The notes beneath the pieces were generated by a model. That model did no database searches. It saw only the letters and a program-made list of their open reading frames with translations, and was not told where the DNA came from. A stretch of 64,000 nucleotides of DNA from Microbacterium sp. 1.5R (GTDB taxonomy: Bacteria > Actinomycetota > Actinomycetes > Actinomycetales > Microbacteriaceae), in the NCBI RefSeq assembly GCF_001889265.1, contig NZ_CP018151.1:1116001-1180000 (forward strand), given 5' to 3'. This document shows, one piece after another, positions 25,272-35,724 of the stretch. Each line of letters starts with the position of its first letter. The first letter of the stretch is position 1. A program made the translations under genes and the position numbers.

Positions 25272-26054
25272 GTGATGACACGCGATGGTCAGGGGCGGGG
25301 GCCGCTGTACCGCCTCTACACCAGCCGGCTGCGCCGCCATCTCGATCCGGCGACCGTTCCCCATCACGTCGCCATGATGATCGACGGCAATCGGCGCTGG
25401 GCCAGGCAGCTCGGCTACGAGACTCCCGCGGAGGGACACAGGGCGGGTGCCGCCAAGATGCGCGAGTTCCTCGGCTGGTGCGACGAACTCGGGGTTCGGG
25501 TCGTGTCGCTGTATCTCCTGTCCAGCGACAACCTGCGAAAGCGCGACTCCGCCGAGCTCGCCGATCTGATCGAGATCATCGCCGAGCTCGCCGAGGCACT
25601 GTCGCGCGAGGGCAATTGGCGTGTGAAGCACGTCGGACGCTCCGACATCCTTCCCGCGGAGCTCGCGAAGGTGCTGGACGACGCACAGGAGCGCACGCGC
25701 GACCACACCGGCCTCCACGTCAACCTCGCGGTCGGCTACGGCGGACGCAACGAGATCGTCGATGCGGTGCGCAGCATCGTCACGGCGCATCAGGCGTCCG
25801 GCGGCACGATCGAGGACCTCGCCGCTCATCTGACCCCCGAGATGATCGGGGAGCATCTGTACACCGGCGGCCAGCCGGACCCCGATCTCGTCATCCGCAC
25901 GAGCGGCGAGCAGCGTCTGAGCGACTTCCTGCTCTGGCAGAGCGCCCACAGCGAGTTCTACTTCGTGGAGGCGCTCGGGCCGGACCTGCGACAGGTCGAC
26001 TTCCTCCGCGCGATCCGCGACTTCGCCGACCGTGACCGGCGCTTCGGCCGCTGA
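25272..26054 (+). CDS. isoprenyl transferase (cis-prenyl diphosphate synthase, Rv1086-like)
   Basis: Condenses isopentenyl diphosphate onto an allylic diphosphate in cis. 260 residues. Catalytic aspartate Asp38 in HHVAMMIDGNRRWAR; LYLLSSDNLRKRD; HVNLAVGYGGRNEIVDAV; DLVIRTSGEQRLSDFLLWQSAHSEFYFVE. Residues such as LLSSDNL and context next to hemolysin III resemble mycobacterial Rv1086, which makes Z,E-farnesyl diphosphate, more than the long-chain UppS; product length is not provable here. GTG 25272 is six bases after TAGCGT (25260-25265): leaderless; ATG 25275 is the alternative. Confidence 0.9.
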   Translation: MMTRDGQGRGPLYRLYTSRLRRHLDPATVPHHVAMMIDGNRRWARQLGYETPAEGHRAGAAKMREFLGWCDELGVRVVSLYLLSSDNLRKRDSAELADLIEIIAELAEALSREGNWRVKHVGRSDILPAELAKVLDDAQERTRDHTGLHVNLAVGYGGRNEIVDAVRSIVTAHQASGGTIEDLAAHLTPEMIGEHLYTGGQPDPDLVIRTSGEQRLSDFLLWQSAHSEFYFVEALGPDLRQVDFLRAIRDFADRDRRFGR

Positions 26055-26152
26055 CCTCGCCGACGACGCCACCCCGCGTTAACCAACACGTAACGAACTC
26101 GTGGCGTGTCGAGTCCGTCAAATGTCGGCGGCTGGTCGTAGCTTCTAGGCAT

Positions 26153-26251
26153 CGGGCAAGGTGCCCGTCGGGTCGGCCTCAGGATGACGACTCGTGACCC
26201 CCTGGTCGACTCGTTCGAATAACCGGGAGTTCCCCGGGTCGGGAGTGGGTC
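26153..26251 (+). promoter_or_regulatory. structured 5' leader of phoH
   Basis: TAGCTT (26139-26144) could be the -10, giving a ~100-base leader. It starts with hairpin CGGGCA-AGG-TGCCCG (26153-26167), contains a 12-codon ORF (26183-26221) and a second hairpin CCGGG/CCCGG (26223-26237) just before the RBS GGGAG. No known family recognised. Confidence 0.35.
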
Positions 26252-27634
26252 GTGACCTCACGTACAGCGCAGCAGTCCACCAGCACCGCGCAGCAGTCCA
26301 CCCGTAAGACGACGATGCGAGCGGGGGCGGAGGGTCCTGATCAGGATCTTCGGACCTATGTGCTCGACACGTCCGTCCTGCTGAGCGATCCGCAGGCGTT
26401 CTTCCGGTTCGCCGAGCACTCGGTCGTCCTTCCGGTGGTGGTCATCACCGAACTCGAAGGCAAGCGGCACGACCCGGAGATCGGATACTTCGCCCGTCAG
26501 GCGCTTCGCCACCTCGATGACCTTCGTGTCGAGCACGGACGGCTGGACTTCCCCGTCGAGGTCGGCGAGGGCGGCACGCTTCGGGTCGAGCTGGCCAACA
26601 CGGACTCCTCGGTGCTCCCGGCCGGCATCCGGCTGAGCGACAACGACACCCGCATCCTCTCGGTCGCGATGAACCTCGCGCAGGACGGTCAGGACGTCAC
26701 GATCGTCTCGAAGGACCTCCCGATGCGCGTCAAGGCGGCCTCGCTCGGTCTGCGTGCCGAGGAGTACCTCGCCGAGCAGGCCGTCGATTCGGGATGGACC
26801 GGAATCACCACCCTCGACCTGTCCGGTGACGAGATCAGCGATCTCTACGAGAGCGAGGTGGGCATCAGCGAAGATGCGAGGGGCCTGCCGGTGAACACCG
26901 GGCTCATCATCCACTCCGAGCGCGGTTCCGCACTCGGCAGGATCACGGGAGACGGCGAGTACAAGCTCGTCCGCGGCGACCGCGACATCTTCGGCATGCA
27001 CGGGCGGTCCGCCGAGCAGCGGATCGCGATCGACCTGCTCACCGACCCGGACATCGGCATCGTCTCGCTGGGCGGGCGCGCGGGCACCGGAAAGTCCGCC
27101 CTGGCTCTCTGCGCCGGCCTCGAGGCGGTGCTCGAACGACAGCAGCAGAAGAAGATCATCGTCTTCCGCCCGCTGTTCGCCGTCGGAGGCCAGGAGCTCG
27201 GCTACCTGCCCGGCGATCAGGGCGAGAAGATGGGCCCGTGGGGGCAGGCGGTGTTCGACACGCTCGGTTCGGTCGTGTCAGGCAACGTCATGGAGGAGGT
27301 CGTCGAACGGGGCATTCTCGAGGTGCTCCCGCTCACGCACATCCGCGGTCGGTCGCTGCACGACGCGTTCGTGATCGTCGACGAGGCGCAGTCGCTCGAG
27401 CGCAACGTGCTGCTGACCGTCCTCAGCCGCATGGGGCAGAACTCGCGCGTGATCCTGACCCACGACGTCGGCCAGCGCGACAACCTCCGTGTCGGCCGTC
27501 ATGACGGCATCGCCAGTGTGATCGAGACGCTCAAGGGGCATGACCTGTTCGCCCACGTGACGCTGATGCGGTCCGAGCGCTCCGCGATCGCCGCCCTGGT
27601 GACCGAGCTTCTCGAAGGGGGCGAACTCAGCTGA
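26252..27634 (+). CDS. PhoH family protein with N-terminal PIN domain (PhoH2-type)
   Basis: Probable RNA helicase-ribonuclease. 460 residues: disordered N-terminus with a duplicated TAQQST, PIN RNase domain (about 33-170: [44 protein letters not shown], with the four acidic metal ligands), linker beta region, then the PhoH P-loop ATPase ([15 protein letters not shown], Walker [11 protein letters not shown]). GTG 26252 has GGGAG upstream; ATG 26315 would give a shorter form. In mycobacteria PhoH2 has an upstream antitoxin gene; none is visible here. Confidence 0.92.
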   Translation: MTSRTAQQSTSTAQQSTRKTTMRAGAEGPDQDLRTYVLDTSVLLSDPQAFFRFAEHSVVLPVVVITELEGKRHDPEIGYFARQALRHLDDLRVEHGRLDFPVEVGEGGTLRVELANTDSSVLPAGIRLSDNDTRILSVAMNLAQDGQDVTIVSKDLPMRVKAASLGLRAEEYLAEQAVDSGWTGITTLDLSGDEISDLYESEVGISEDARGLPVNTGLIIHSERGSALGRITGDGEYKLVRGDRDIFGMHGRSAEQRIAIDLLTDPDIGIVSLGGRAGTGKSALALCAGLEAVLERQQQKKIIVFRPLFAVGGQELGYLPGDQGEKMGPWGQAVFDTLGSVVSGNVMEEVVERGILEVLPLTHIRGRSLHDAFVIVDEAQSLERNVLLTVLSRMGQNSRVILTHDVGQRDNLRVGRHDGIASVIETLKGHDLFAHVTLMRSERSAIAALVTELLEGGELS

Positions 27635-27646
27635 CCTGAGTGGTCC

Positions 27647-27682
27647 GACAGCGGATGCCGTGGTGTCACGGCATCCGCTGTC
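27647..27682 (+). terminator. hairpin terminator after phoH
   Basis: Perfect 16-bp stem GACAGCGGATGCCGTG, loop GTGT. Shares the core CGGATGCCG with the stems at 30225 and 52006. Confidence 0.8.
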
Positions 27683-27777
27683 GCATGTTCCGGCGGATGC
27701 GTCGGCGATTCGCTTCCGTCGACGTGGTCGTCGGATTACGCTCGTGGCACCGAACGCAGACGATGGAGTGATGCGCC

Positions 27778-30009
27778 ATGAGTGACACAACGAAGACTGT
27801 CGAAGACCACTCGCTTCCCCCGGTGGCTGTCGATGAGAAGCCGCGCTGGACACCGCTGAAGATCGTCCTCTGGGCGGCGATCGCGCTACTGGGCGGTGTC
27901 GCCTGGACGATGCTCGCCATCGTCAGAGGCGAGACGGTGAACGCGATCTGGTTCGTGTTCGCGGCGGTCTGCACCTATCTCGTCTTCTACCGTTTCTACT
28001 CGAAGTTCATCGAGCGCAACCTCGTCAAGCCGAACGACCGACGCGCGACACCCGCCGAGTACAAGGCGGACGGCAAGGACTACGTCGCGACCGACCGTCG
28101 AGTGCTGTTCGGACACCACTTCGCCGCGATCGCGGGTGCCGGCCCTCTCGTGGGACCCGTGCTCGCCGCGCAGATGGGCTACCTGCCGGGCACGATCTGG
28201 ATCATCGTCGGAGTCGTCCTGGCGGGTGCCGTGCAGGACTACCTCGTGATGTTCTTCTCGATGCGCCGGGGCGGGCGCTCTCTCGGCCAGATGGCCCGCG
28301 ACGAGCTCGGTCGATTCGGCGGCACGGCGGCCATCGTCGCCACACTCCTCATCATGATCATCATCACGGCGATCCTCGCTCTCGTCGTGGTGAACGCCCT
28401 CGGCGAGAGCCCCTGGGGCGTGTTCTCCGTGGCCATGACGATCCCGATCGCCCTGTTCATGGGTGCGTACCTCCGGTGGATCCGACCAGGCAAGATCACC
28501 GAGGTGTCGCTCATCGGGTTCGTGCTCCTGATGGCGGCGATCATCGGCGGCGGGATGGTCGCCGAGACCGACTGGGGTCAGGCGGTCTTCACCCTCGACC
28601 GCACGACGATCGCGTGGGGGATCATCATCTACGGCTTCATCGCCGCGGTGCTGCCGGTGTGGATGCTGCTCGCTCCGCGCGACTACCTCTCGACCTTCAT
28701 GAAGATCGGCGTGATCGTGGCACTCGCCGTCGCGATTCTTTTCGTGCGGCCCGAGATCACCGTCCCGGCCTTCAGTGAATTCGCTGCGGGGGAGACGGGG
28801 CCGGTCTGGGCGGGTTCCCTCTTCCCGTTCCTGTTCGTGACGATCGCCTGCGGGGCGCTGAGCGGATTCCATGCGCTCATCGCGTCGGGCACCACGCCGA
28901 AGATGATCGAGAAGGAGAAGCAGACCCGCTTCATCGGCTACGGCGGCATGCTCATGGAGTCGTTCGTCGCGATCATGGCGCTCGTCGCCGCGATCTCGAT
29001 CGACCGTGGTCTGTACTTCGCGATGAACTCCTCGCCGGCCGCGACCCTCGGCACCGTCGAAGGCGCCGTGCAGTTCGTCAACAGCCTCGGGCTGACGGGG
29101 GTGAACCTGACCCCCGAGATGCTCACGAGCACGGCCGAGGCTGTGGGGGAGGAGTCGATCGTCTCCCGGACCGGCGGTGCGCCGACCCTCGCTCTCGGCC
29201 TCGCGCACATCATGCAGCAGTGGATCGGCGGCACCGGGATGATGGCGTTCTGGTATCACTTCGCAATCATGTTCGAGGCGCTGTTCATCCTGACCGCGGT
29301 GGATGCCGGCACCCGTGTCGCGCGATTCATGCTGCAGGACTCGGTCGGCAACGTCATCCCCCGTTTCAAGGACACGTCGTGGCGGGCCGGGGCCTGGATC
29401 TGCACGGCGGTGATGGTCGCGGGCTGGGGCGCGGTGCTGATCATGGGCGTCACGGACCCTCTCGGCGGCATCAACACCCTGTTCCCGTTGTTCGGCATCG
29501 CCAATCAGCTGCTGGCGGCCATCGCGCTCGCCGTGGTGCTCACCATCGTCGCCCGCAGGCGCACGTTCACGGTTCTCTGGGTGGTCGCTCTGCCGCTGGC
29601 ATTCGTGACGGTCGTCACCGTCACGGCGTCGCTGCAGAAGATCTTCTCGAGCGTGCCGCAGGTCGGCTACTTCGCCAATCACGTCGCCTTCCGCGACGCG
29701 CTGGCTGCGGGCGAGACGTCGTTCGGCACGGCGACCAGCGTCGCCGCGATGGAGGCGGTGGTGCGCAACACGATGATCCAGGGCATCCTGTCGGTGACTT
29801 TCCTCGTGCTGTCTGTGATCGTCATCACGATCTCGATCGTCAAGGTCATCCAGGCGGTGCGACCCGGGCCGATCATCGATCACGAAGACCCGGAGGTGCC
29901 GTCGCGTCGGTTCGCTCCGGCAGGACTCATCGCCTCACCGGAGGAGCGCGCGGTCGAGAAGGAGTGGAACGCGCTGCCCTCGTCCGCCCAGCCGACGAGG
30001 GGGCACTGA
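27778..30009 (+). CDS. cstA: carbon starvation protein A family (peptide/pyruvate transporter)
   Basis: Large membrane protein, 743 residues, 16 or more helices. CstA hallmarks: HFAAIAGAGPLVGPVLAAQMGYLPGTIWIIVG, VQDYLVMFFSMRRGGRSLGQ, and LFVTIACGALSGFHALIASGTTPKMI. Family members import pyruvate or peptides during carbon limitation. The C-terminal ~60 residues are cytoplasmic. ATG 27778 follows GGAG at 27763-27766. The stop TGA 30007-30009 shares its A with the ATG of the YbdD-like gene, so the two are coupled, as in E. coli cstA-ybdD. Confidence 0.94.
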   Translation: MSDTTKTVEDHSLPPVAVDEKPRWTPLKIVLWAAIALLGGVAWTMLAIVRGETVNAIWFVFAAVCTYLVFYRFYSKFIERNLVKPNDRRATPAEYKADGKDYVATDRRVLFGHHFAAIAGAGPLVGPVLAAQMGYLPGTIWIIVGVVLAGAVQDYLVMFFSMRRGGRSLGQMARDELGRFGGTAAIVATLLIMIIITAILALVVVNALGESPWGVFSVAMTIPIALFMGAYLRWIRPGKITEVSLIGFVLLMAAIIGGGMVAETDWGQAVFTLDRTTIAWGIIIYGFIAAVLPVWMLLAPRDYLSTFMKIGVIVALAVAILFVRPEITVPAFSEFAAGETGPVWAGSLFPFLFVTIACGALSGFHALIASGTTPKMIEKEKQTRFIGYGGMLMESFVAIMALVAAISIDRGLYFAMNSSPAATLGTVEGAVQFVNSLGLTGVNLTPEMLTSTAEAVGEESIVSRTGGAPTLALGLAHIMQQWIGGTGMMAFWYHFAIMFEALFILTAVDAGTRVARFMLQDSVGNVIPRFKDTSWRAGAWICTAVMVAGWGAVLIMGVTDPLGGINTLFPLFGIANQLLAAIALAVVLTIVARRRTFTVLWVVALPLAFVTVVTVTASLQKIFSSVPQVGYFANHVAFRDALAAGETSFGTATSVAAMEAVVRNTMIQGILSVTFLVLSVIVITISIVKVIQAVRPGPIIDHEDPEVPSRRFAPAGLIASPEERAVEKEWNALPSSAQPTRGH

Positions 30010-30215
30010 TGTCTGCGGCGGTGGCCGAGGCGGCGCGCAGGATCTGGCACTCCGTCGCCTGGTACATGAACGGCGTGACAGGGCAGTCGCGGTACACGGC
30101 CTACGTCGCGCACGAACGGGAGCGGCATCCCGAGCGAGAGCCGCTCACCGAACGCGAGTTCTGGCGGGCGCACTACGCCCAGCAGGATGCCGACCCCGGA
30201 GCCCGCTGCTGCTGA
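30009..30215 (+). CDS. YbdD/YjiX family (DUF466) small protein
   Basis: 68 residues. Family features: a short amphipathic N-terminus (RRIWHSVAWYMNGVTGQSRYTAYVAHERERHPERE), then LTEREFWRAHYAQQD, and a C-terminal Cys pair. YbdD/YjiX partners CstA-type transporters and is needed for pyruvate uptake in E. coli. Start ATG 30009 overlaps the cstA stop as TGATG. Followed by the 19-bp hairpin shared with convergent fumC. Confidence 0.92.
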   Translation: MSAAVAEAARRIWHSVAWYMNGVTGQSRYTAYVAHERERHPEREPLTEREFWRAHYAQQDADPGARCC

Positions 30216-30224
30216 GGGGCAGAG

Positions 30225-30267
30225 ACGACGGATGCCGCAGGGAACCAGTCCCTGCGGCATCCGTCGT
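30225..30267. terminator. bidirectional hairpin terminator
   Basis: Perfect 19-bp stem ACGACGGATGCCGCAGGGA, loop ACCAG. Between convergent ybdD and fumC. Confidence 0.88.
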
Positions 30268-30282
30268 GTCAGCGTCCGGTGA

Positions 30283-31698
30283 TCAACCCGGGTGGGTCAT
30301 CGACAGCAGGTCGAGCTTCTCGTCGAGCTGCTCGAGCGTCAGGTCTCCGCGCTCGACATAGCCGAGGTCGATCACGGCGTCGCGCACCGTGATGCCCTTC
30401 GCGACCGAGTGCTTGGCGATCTTCGCCGCAGCCTCGTAGCCGATGAGCTTGTTGAGCGGGGTGACGATCGACGGGCTCATTCCGGCGAAAGCCGCCGCGC
30501 GGTCGAGGTTCGCCTGCAGTCCGTCGACGGTCTTGTCGGCGAGCACGCGCGAGGCGTTGGCGAGCAGACGGATCGACTCGAGAACGGCGGTGCCCATGAC
30601 CGGGATCGCGACGTTGAGCTCGAACGAGCCGGATGCTCCGGCCCAGGCGACGGTCGCGTCGTTGCCGATCACTCGTGCGCACACCATCAGCACGGCCTCG
30701 GGGACGACCGGGTTCACCTTTCCGGGCATGATCGAGGAACCCGGCTGCAGGTCGGGGATGTGCAGTTCGCCGAGTCCGGTGTTGGGGCCGGAGCCCATCC
30801 AGCGCAGGTCGTTGTTGATCTTGGTCAGCGAGACGGCGATCGTGCGCAGCGCGCCGGACGCCTCGACGAGACCGTCGCGGTTGGCCTGTGCCTCGAAGTG
30901 ATCCTTGGCCTCGGTGATCGGAAGCTCGGTCTCGGCTGCGAGCAGCTCGATGACCTTCTGCGGGAATCCGAGCGGGGTGTTGATGCCGGTGCCGGTGGCG
31001 GTGCCGCCGAGCGGGACCTCGGCGACGCGGGGGAGCGCCGACTGCACGCGCTCGATGCCGAGGCGCATCTGACGGGCGTAGCCGCCGAACTCCTGGCCCA
31101 GGGTGACGGGCGTGGCGTCCATGAGGTGCGTGCGACCCGACTTCACCGCGTCCTTCCACAGCTCGGCCTTCGCCTCGAAGGCGACGGCGAGGTGGTCGAG
31201 CGCGGGGATGAGGGTGTCGATGAGCGCCTGCGTGACAGCGATGTGCACCGAGGTCGGGAACACGTCGTTCGACGACTGCGAGGCGTTCACATGGTCGTTC
31301 GGGTGCACATCCGCACCGAGGATGCGCGTCGCGAGCGTCGCGAGCACCTCGTTCATGTTCATGTTCGACGACGTGCCGGAGCCCGTCTGGTAGGTGTCGA
31401 CGGGGAACTCGCCGTCATGTGCACCGGATGCGACCTCGTCGGCGGCCTGGGCGATCGCGTCCGCGATGGCCCCATCGAGCGTGCCCAGCTCCTTGTTCGC
31501 GAGCGCGGCGGCCTTCTTGATGCGCGCGAGGGCGGCGATCTGCGTGGATTCGAGGCCCTTGCCCGAGATCGGGAAGTTCTCGACGGCGCGCTGCGTCTGT
31601 GCGCCGTAGAGCGCGTTCACGGGAACACGCACCTCGCCCATCGTGTCGTGCTCGATGCGGTAGCCCTGCGCGTCTGCGCCGCTGTGCTGGTCGGTCAT
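30283..31698 (-). CDS. fumC: class II fumarate hydratase
   Basis: Interconverts fumarate and malate in the TCA cycle. 471 residues. Fumarase/aspartase superfamily: [57 protein letters not shown] and the signature [11 protein letters not shown] containing the catalytic serine loop. Oxygen-stable, no Fe-S cluster. ATG 31698 overlaps the carbonic anhydrase stop (ATGA). Last gene of the five-gene minus-strand operon xseA-xseB-DUF4245-carbonic anhydrase-fumC; the same fum/DUF4245/xse grouping occurs in mycobacteria. Confidence 0.96.
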   Translation of the reverse strand: MTDQHSGADAQGYRIEHDTMGEVRVPVNALYGAQTQRAVENFPISGKGLESTQIAALARIKKAAALANKELGTLDGAIADAIAQAADEVASGAHDGEFPVDTYQTGSGTSSNMNMNEVLATLATRILGADVHPNDHVNASQSSNDVFPTSVHIAVTQALIDTLIPALDHLAVAFEAKAELWKDAVKSGRTHLMDATPVTLGQEFGGYARQMRLGIERVQSALPRVAEVPLGGTATGTGINTPLGFPQKVIELLAAETELPITEAKDHFEAQANRDGLVEASGALRTIAVSLTKINNDLRWMGSGPNTGLGELHIPDLQPGSSIMPGKVNPVVPEAVLMVCARVIGNDATVAWAGASGSFELNVAIPVMGTAVLESIRLLANASRVLADKTVDGLQANLDRAAAFAGMSPSIVTPLNKLIGYEAAAKIAKHSVAKGITVRDAVIDLGYVERGDLTLEQLDEKLDLLSMTHPG

Positions 31699-32384
31699 TC
31701 CGAACCCTCCTTGGTTGCGGGGCTGTGCCCCTCGGTGTCGTTTCCGTCTGTGTCGAGTCCGACCGTGATGACGGGAATCGCGGTTCCCTCGGCCAGACGG
31801 TAGTTGGCGCCGACGATGCCCAGACGACCCTCGGCGACGGCGTGGGAGATCACCTCGGACGACTGCAGCAGGTCGCGGACCGTGTTGCGCAGGTGCTCCT
31901 GGCCGACCAGGTCGGCGTCGATCTCGGCGACCGTGGTCCCGCCGCTCTCGACGAGCACCTTCCGGGCCGCAGGCACGATCGGTGCGATGAGCTTCCAGAT
32001 GTGCGGCGGCAGCGGCGCCGCGTCGATCGCGGTGCCGTCGATGGCGGCGCGCACAGCACCGCACGAGTCGTGTGCGAGCACGACGATCAGGGGGACGTTC
32101 AGCACCGCGACCGCGTACTCGAGGCTCGCGACGATCGACTCGCCGATCACCTGACCGGCATTGCGGACGACGAACAGGTCGCCGAGCCCCAGGTCGAAGA
32201 TGATCTCCGCGGCCAGCCGGGAGTCGGAGCATCCGAACAGGGTGGCGACAGGATGCTGCGCCGCAGCCAGGTGCTTGCGTCGGGCGACATCCTGATTCGG
32301 GTGCCGCGGGGCGTCATCGACGAATCGCTGGTTGCCCTCCTGCATCTGCTTCCAGGCGGCGGCGGGCGTGAGCGTGTCTGTCAT
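31695..32384 (-). CDS. beta-carbonic anhydrase
   Basis: Zinc enzyme interconverting CO2 and bicarbonate. 229 residues. Zn ligands Cys52 (FGCSDSR), His105 and Cys108 ([10 protein letters not shown]); Asp54-Arg56 dyad of the catalytic site. [26 protein letters not shown] is the usual C-terminal strand. The acidic tail is nonconserved. ATG 32384 is five bases after the DUF4245 stop; ends overlapping fumC. Supplying bicarbonate next to a TCA gene is plausible but not shown. Confidence 0.93.
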   Translation of the reverse strand: MTDTLTPAAAWKQMQEGNQRFVDDAPRHPNQDVARRKHLAAAQHPVATLFGCSDSRLAAEIIFDLGLGDLFVVRNAGQVIGESIVASLEYAVAVLNVPLIVVLAHDSCGAVRAAIDGTAIDAAPLPPHIWKLIAPIVPAARKVLVESGGTTVAEIDADLVGQEHLRNTVRDLLQSSEVISHAVAEGRLGIVGANYRLAEGTAIPVITVGLDTDGNDTEGHSPATKEGSE

Positions 32385-32389
32385 GAGGG

Positions 32390-33028
32390 CTACTCCGAGA
32401 GGTCGCGGATCTGGGGGACGAGGGACTCGGCGAGCTCGGCGGTGGAGTCGGCGGAGCGTGAGCCGTAGAGCAGCAGGTAGTCGTCACCCGCCTGGGTGCC
32501 GATCGCATAGGTGATGTTCTGCTTCGCACCGGCATCGCCGAGGTCGTAGACGTCCCACTCCAGCCCGCCGATCGACGTCGTGTCCGTCGGCGCGGTTCCG
32601 TTGAGGCGCTGCGGGGCCCAGGCTGCGTCAGCATCGAAGGCCTGTGCCAGCTTGATGAATCCGCGCTCATCCTCGGCTGACGGGGCGAGGGTGACATCCC
32701 AGACCGTCGTCGCGCCGCTCGTGAGCTCGGCCGTGTTGACTCTCCAGAAGTCGGCCAGGTCGGGCACGATCACCGGGCGATCCATGGTGGACTCCACGTC
32801 CGCGGCTACGCCGACCACGTCGATCTTCTGGGCGGTCGCGGGTTCGCCACGGGGAACTGCGAGCACGATCACCGTGACGATGGCCAGCGTGACGATCAGA
32901 GCGGCCACCAGGCTGCGCACCGTCTGGCTCGAGCGATAGGCCTTGCTCGACGCGGCCTTGCGGGCCGCCGTCTCTTCGGGGGTCTCCGGCCGGCCCAGTT
33001 CGGCGACGATGGGAGCGGGCTTGCTCAT
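32390..33028 (-). CDS. DUF4245 domain membrane-anchored protein
   Basis: 212 residues from ATG 33028, which overlaps the xseB stop (ATGA). Acidic N-terminus ([37 protein letters not shown]), one transmembrane helix (about 40-60), then an extracytoplasmic ~150-residue domain ([46 protein letters not shown]). The N-terminal [13 protein letters not shown] segment is the family's conserved cytosolic motif. Unknown function; conserved between xseB and fum in actinobacteria. Confidence 0.88.
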   Translation of the reverse strand: MSKPAPIVAELGRPETPEETAARKAASSKAYRSSQTVRSLVAALIVTLAIVTVIVLAVPRGEPATAQKIDVVGVAADVESTMDRPVIVPDLADFWRVNTAELTSGATTVWDVTLAPSAEDERGFIKLAQAFDADAAWAPQRLNGTAPTDTTSIGGLEWDVYDLGDAGAKQNITYAIGTQAGDDYLLLYGSRSADSTAELAESLVPQIRDLSE

Positions 33029-33264
33029 GAGTCGTCTCCGTCGGCGGCACCGGTCGACGTCGCACGGGCGGCCTCGAGGCGACGCTTGGCGCCGAGCAGC
33101 CATTCCTCACAGCGGGCCGCCAGGGCCTCGCCGCGCTCCCAGAGAGCGAGCGACTGCTCGAGGGTCGGAGCGCCCTGTTCGAGCTCGGAGACGACCTTCA
33201 CGAGCTCATCGCGAGCGGCCTCGAATGACAGCGTGTCCACAGGGGTGTCGTTCGGCGCACTCAC
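33025..33264 (-). CDS. xseB: exodeoxyribonuclease VII small subunit
   Basis: 79 residues, a two-helix bundle: [44 protein letters not shown], the standard XseB core that coats the XseA stalk. Acts with XseA on single-stranded DNA. GTG start 33264; gap of 31 bases to xseA. The tail past residue 65 is acidic and variable. Confidence 0.95.
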   Translation of the reverse strand: MSAPNDTPVDTLSFEAARDELVKVVSELEQGAPTLEQSLALWERGEALAARCEEWLLGAKRRLEAARATSTGAADGDDS

Positions 33265-33295
33265 GCCTCCATCCTACGCGGTACGCGGGACCCGC

Positions 33296-34588
33296 TCATC
33301 CGGAGCGGGGCACCGGTGCTTCCGCGATCTCGCCCTCGGAACGGGCCGCGACGGAGCCGCGGTCGACCGTGATCGTCAGGCTGCTGCCGGCCGGAGCGTC
33401 GGCGGCGTCGCGGAGGATCACTCCGCCCTCGAGATGGGCGATCGCATAGCCGCGCGACAGCGTGGCCGCGGGGGAGAGCGCCCGCAGTGAGGCTCGCAGC
33501 TCGCTCGTCGCACGGCCGGCCGCATCGTGCTGACGGGTGATCGTGTCGCGTCCCCGCGAAAGCAGCAGCCACACGTCCTGAGAACGCGACTCGATGATCG
33601 GGTCGGGGGAGCGCAGCGAGGGACGGGACCGCAGCTGCTCGAGCTGTGCGATGTCGTGCGACAGCCGCTGCGTCAGTCGGGTCGTGGCTCGGGATCGCAG
33701 CTGCGCGATCAGCGCCCGCTGCTCGCTGACGTCGGGTACGACGCGCTTCGCGGCATCCGTCGGAGTCGATGCGCGCAGGTCGGCCACGTCGTCCAGAAGC
33801 GGATGATCGTTCTCGTGTCCGATCGCGCTGACGATCGGAGTCGTTGCCGCGGCCACAGCCCGGACGAGTCGTTCGTCACTGAATCCGAGCAGCGTCTGCG
33901 GATCGCCGCCGCCGCGGGCGATGACGATCACGTCGACATCCGGGTCGGCGTCCAGTCGTGCCAGAGCGGCGAGGGTCTCGGGGACGCACCGGTCGCCCTG
34001 AACAGCCGCATACTCCGTGCGGAAGCGCACCTGGGGCCAACGCAACTCGGCGTTGCGGTGCACGTCCTTCTCGGCATCCGACTTCTCTCCCGTGATCAGG
34101 CCGATCACATGGGGGAGGAACGGGAGGCGCTTCTTGCGCGAGGCGTCGAACAGGCCCTCCTGGCGCAGCTGCAGTCGCAGCTTCTCCAGCTTCTCCAGCT
34201 GATCGCCGAGGCCCACGTGCTTCATCGCCGAGACGGCGAAGCTGAAATCGCCGGCCTTGACGAAGTAGTCGGCCTTGACGGCGGCGACGACATGGTCGCC
34301 GACAGCCAGATCGCCGGGGATCCGCGGGCGCACACTCGACCAGATCCTGATGGAGATCTGCGCGTCGGAGCGGGTGTCCTTGAGCCGGGCGAAGATGTTG
34401 CCCCCGCGCACGTTCCAGGAGGTGATCTCGCCTTCGACCCACACCGTGTTCCAGCGCGCCACGAAGTCGCGGATCGTCGCGTTCAGGCGTGCGACCGAGG
34501 TCGGTGCGTCGGCCGAGGAGTCGCGCGGGGCGACCGCATCCGCCGGCGGAGTCTCGCCAGGACGCGTCGATGCTTCGAAGACCGTCAT
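33296..34588 (-). CDS. xseA: exodeoxyribonuclease VII large subunit
   Basis: Catalytic subunit, 430 residues. N-terminal OB fold (WVEGEITSWNVRGGNIFARLKDT), catalytic core (LPHVIGLITGEKSDAEKDV, VIVIARGGGDPQTLLGFSDERLVRAVA, PIVSAIGHENDHPLLDDVADLRASTPTDAAKRVVPD, which holds the conserved GHExDxxxxDxxAD motif with Asn-Asp here), then the long coiled-coil stalk. ATG 34588 heads the operon. The start of divergent ispH is 54 bases away. Confidence 0.95.
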   Translation of the reverse strand: MTVFEASTRPGETPPADAVAPRDSSADAPTSVARLNATIRDFVARWNTVWVEGEITSWNVRGGNIFARLKDTRSDAQISIRIWSSVRPRIPGDLAVGDHVVAAVKADYFVKAGDFSFAVSAMKHVGLGDQLEKLEKLRLQLRQEGLFDASRKKRLPFLPHVIGLITGEKSDAEKDVHRNAELRWPQVRFRTEYAAVQGDRCVPETLAALARLDADPDVDVIVIARGGGDPQTLLGFSDERLVRAVAAATTPIVSAIGHENDHPLLDDVADLRASTPTDAAKRVVPDVSEQRALIAQLRSRATTRLTQRLSHDIAQLEQLRSRPSLRSPDPIIESRSQDVWLLLSRGRDTITRQHDAAGRATSELRASLRALSPAATLSRGYAIAHLEGGVILRDAADAPAGSSLTITVDRGSVAARSEGEIAEAPVPRSG

Positions 34589-34642
34589 GCGCTCGGTGCC
34601 CCTTCCCGCTCCTGCTCAGGTTCTCGGCGGTAGAATTCAAGG

Positions 34643-35722
34643 GTGACCTCGACTGCCGTTCATCTGCCTCTGCCGCGCATCCCCCGAGTACGTGGGGCGG
34701 CCGGGCGGCTTCAGGATAACCCGGTCGTCGGCAACAAGCGTGTTCTGCTCGCCGCTCCGCGCGGATACTGCGCCGGCGTCGACCGGGCTGTGGTCGCCGT
34801 CGAGAAGGCGCTCGAGCGCTACGGCGCGCCGGTCTACGTGCGCAAGCAGATCGTGCACAACATCCACGTCGTCACCGAGCTCGAGGAGAAGGGCGCGATC
34901 TTCGTCGAGGAGGTCGACGAGGTTCCCGAGGGCGCTCACGTCGTCTTCAGTGCGCACGGAGTCTCGCCCGCGGTCGTCGAGGCGGCGTCGGACCGCGGCC
35001 TGCACGCCATCGACGCGACCTGCCCGCTGGTCACCAAGGTTCACCGCGAGGCAGTGCGTTTCGCCCGCGACGATTTCGAGATCCTGCTCATCGGTCACGA
35101 GGGGCACGAGGAGGTCGAGGGCACCGCGGGAGAGGCTCCCGAGCACGTGACCATCGTGAACTCGCCCGCCGAAGCCGACACCGTGCAGGTGAAGGACCCC
35201 TCGAAGGTGGTCTGGCTCTCGCAGACCACGCTCTCGGTCGACGAGACCATGGAGACCGTGAACCGACTGCGGGCCCGGTTCCCCGAGATGCACAATCCGC
35301 CGTCCGATGACATCTGCTACGCCACGCAGAACCGCCAGGTCGCCATCAAGAAGGTCGCGGCGAACGCCGACCTCGTGATCGTCGTCGGTTCCTCGAACTC
35401 GTCGAATTCGGTGCGCCTCGTCGAGGTCGCGCTCGAATACGGCGCGAAGGCCGCCTATCGCGTGGACTACGCCGAAGAGGTCAAGCAGGAGTGGCTCGAC
35501 GGCGTTGCGACTGTCGGTGTCACCAGCGGCGCCTCCGTGCCCGAGGTGCTGGTTCGCGAGGTCCTCGACGCACTCGACGGAGCGGGTTACCGCGACGTCG
35601 AAGAGGTCAAGACGGCGGAGGAGGACCTCATGTTCTCCCTGCCCAAGGAGCTGCGACAGGATGCCGCGGGTCAGCGAGATGCGCGTGCGCTGGGAGGCCG
35701 TTCCTCCAGCGGGAACGCCTGA
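34643..35722 (+). CDS. ispH: 4-hydroxy-3-methylbut-2-enyl diphosphate reductase
   Basis: Last enzyme of the MEP isoprenoid pathway; Fe-S enzyme making IPP and DMAPP. 359 residues. Cluster cysteines Cys43 ([12 protein letters not shown]), Cys128 ([11 protein letters not shown]) and Cys226 ([11 protein letters not shown]); HNIHVV and SAHGVSP supply substrate-binding His; [13 protein letters not shown] 34643 is six bases after TAGAAT (34631-34636): leaderless. The C-terminal ~35 residues are disordered. The IclR gene begins two bases after the stop. Confidence 0.97.
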   Translation: MTSTAVHLPLPRIPRVRGAAGRLQDNPVVGNKRVLLAAPRGYCAGVDRAVVAVEKALERYGAPVYVRKQIVHNIHVVTELEEKGAIFVEEVDEVPEGAHVVFSAHGVSPAVVEAASDRGLHAIDATCPLVTKVHREAVRFARDDFEILLIGHEGHEEVEGTAGEAPEHVTIVNSPAEADTVQVKDPSKVVWLSQTTLSVDETMETVNRLRARFPEMHNPPSDDICYATQNRQVAIKKVAANADLVIVVGSSNSSNSVRLVEVALEYGAKAAYRVDYAEEVKQEWLDGVATVGVTSGASVPEVLVREVLDALDGAGYRDVEEVKTAEEDLMFSLPKELRQDAAGQRDARALGGRSSSGNA

Positions 35723-35724
35723 CG

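Noticed and set aside
26266..26304. Short duplication encoding TAQQST twice at the start of phoH
   Set aside because: A simple 21-base duplication in a disordered N-terminus; not treated as a repeat element.
27886..29883. 665-codon minus-strand frame opposite cstA
   Set aside because: His/Arg/Asp-rich shadow of a membrane-protein gene.
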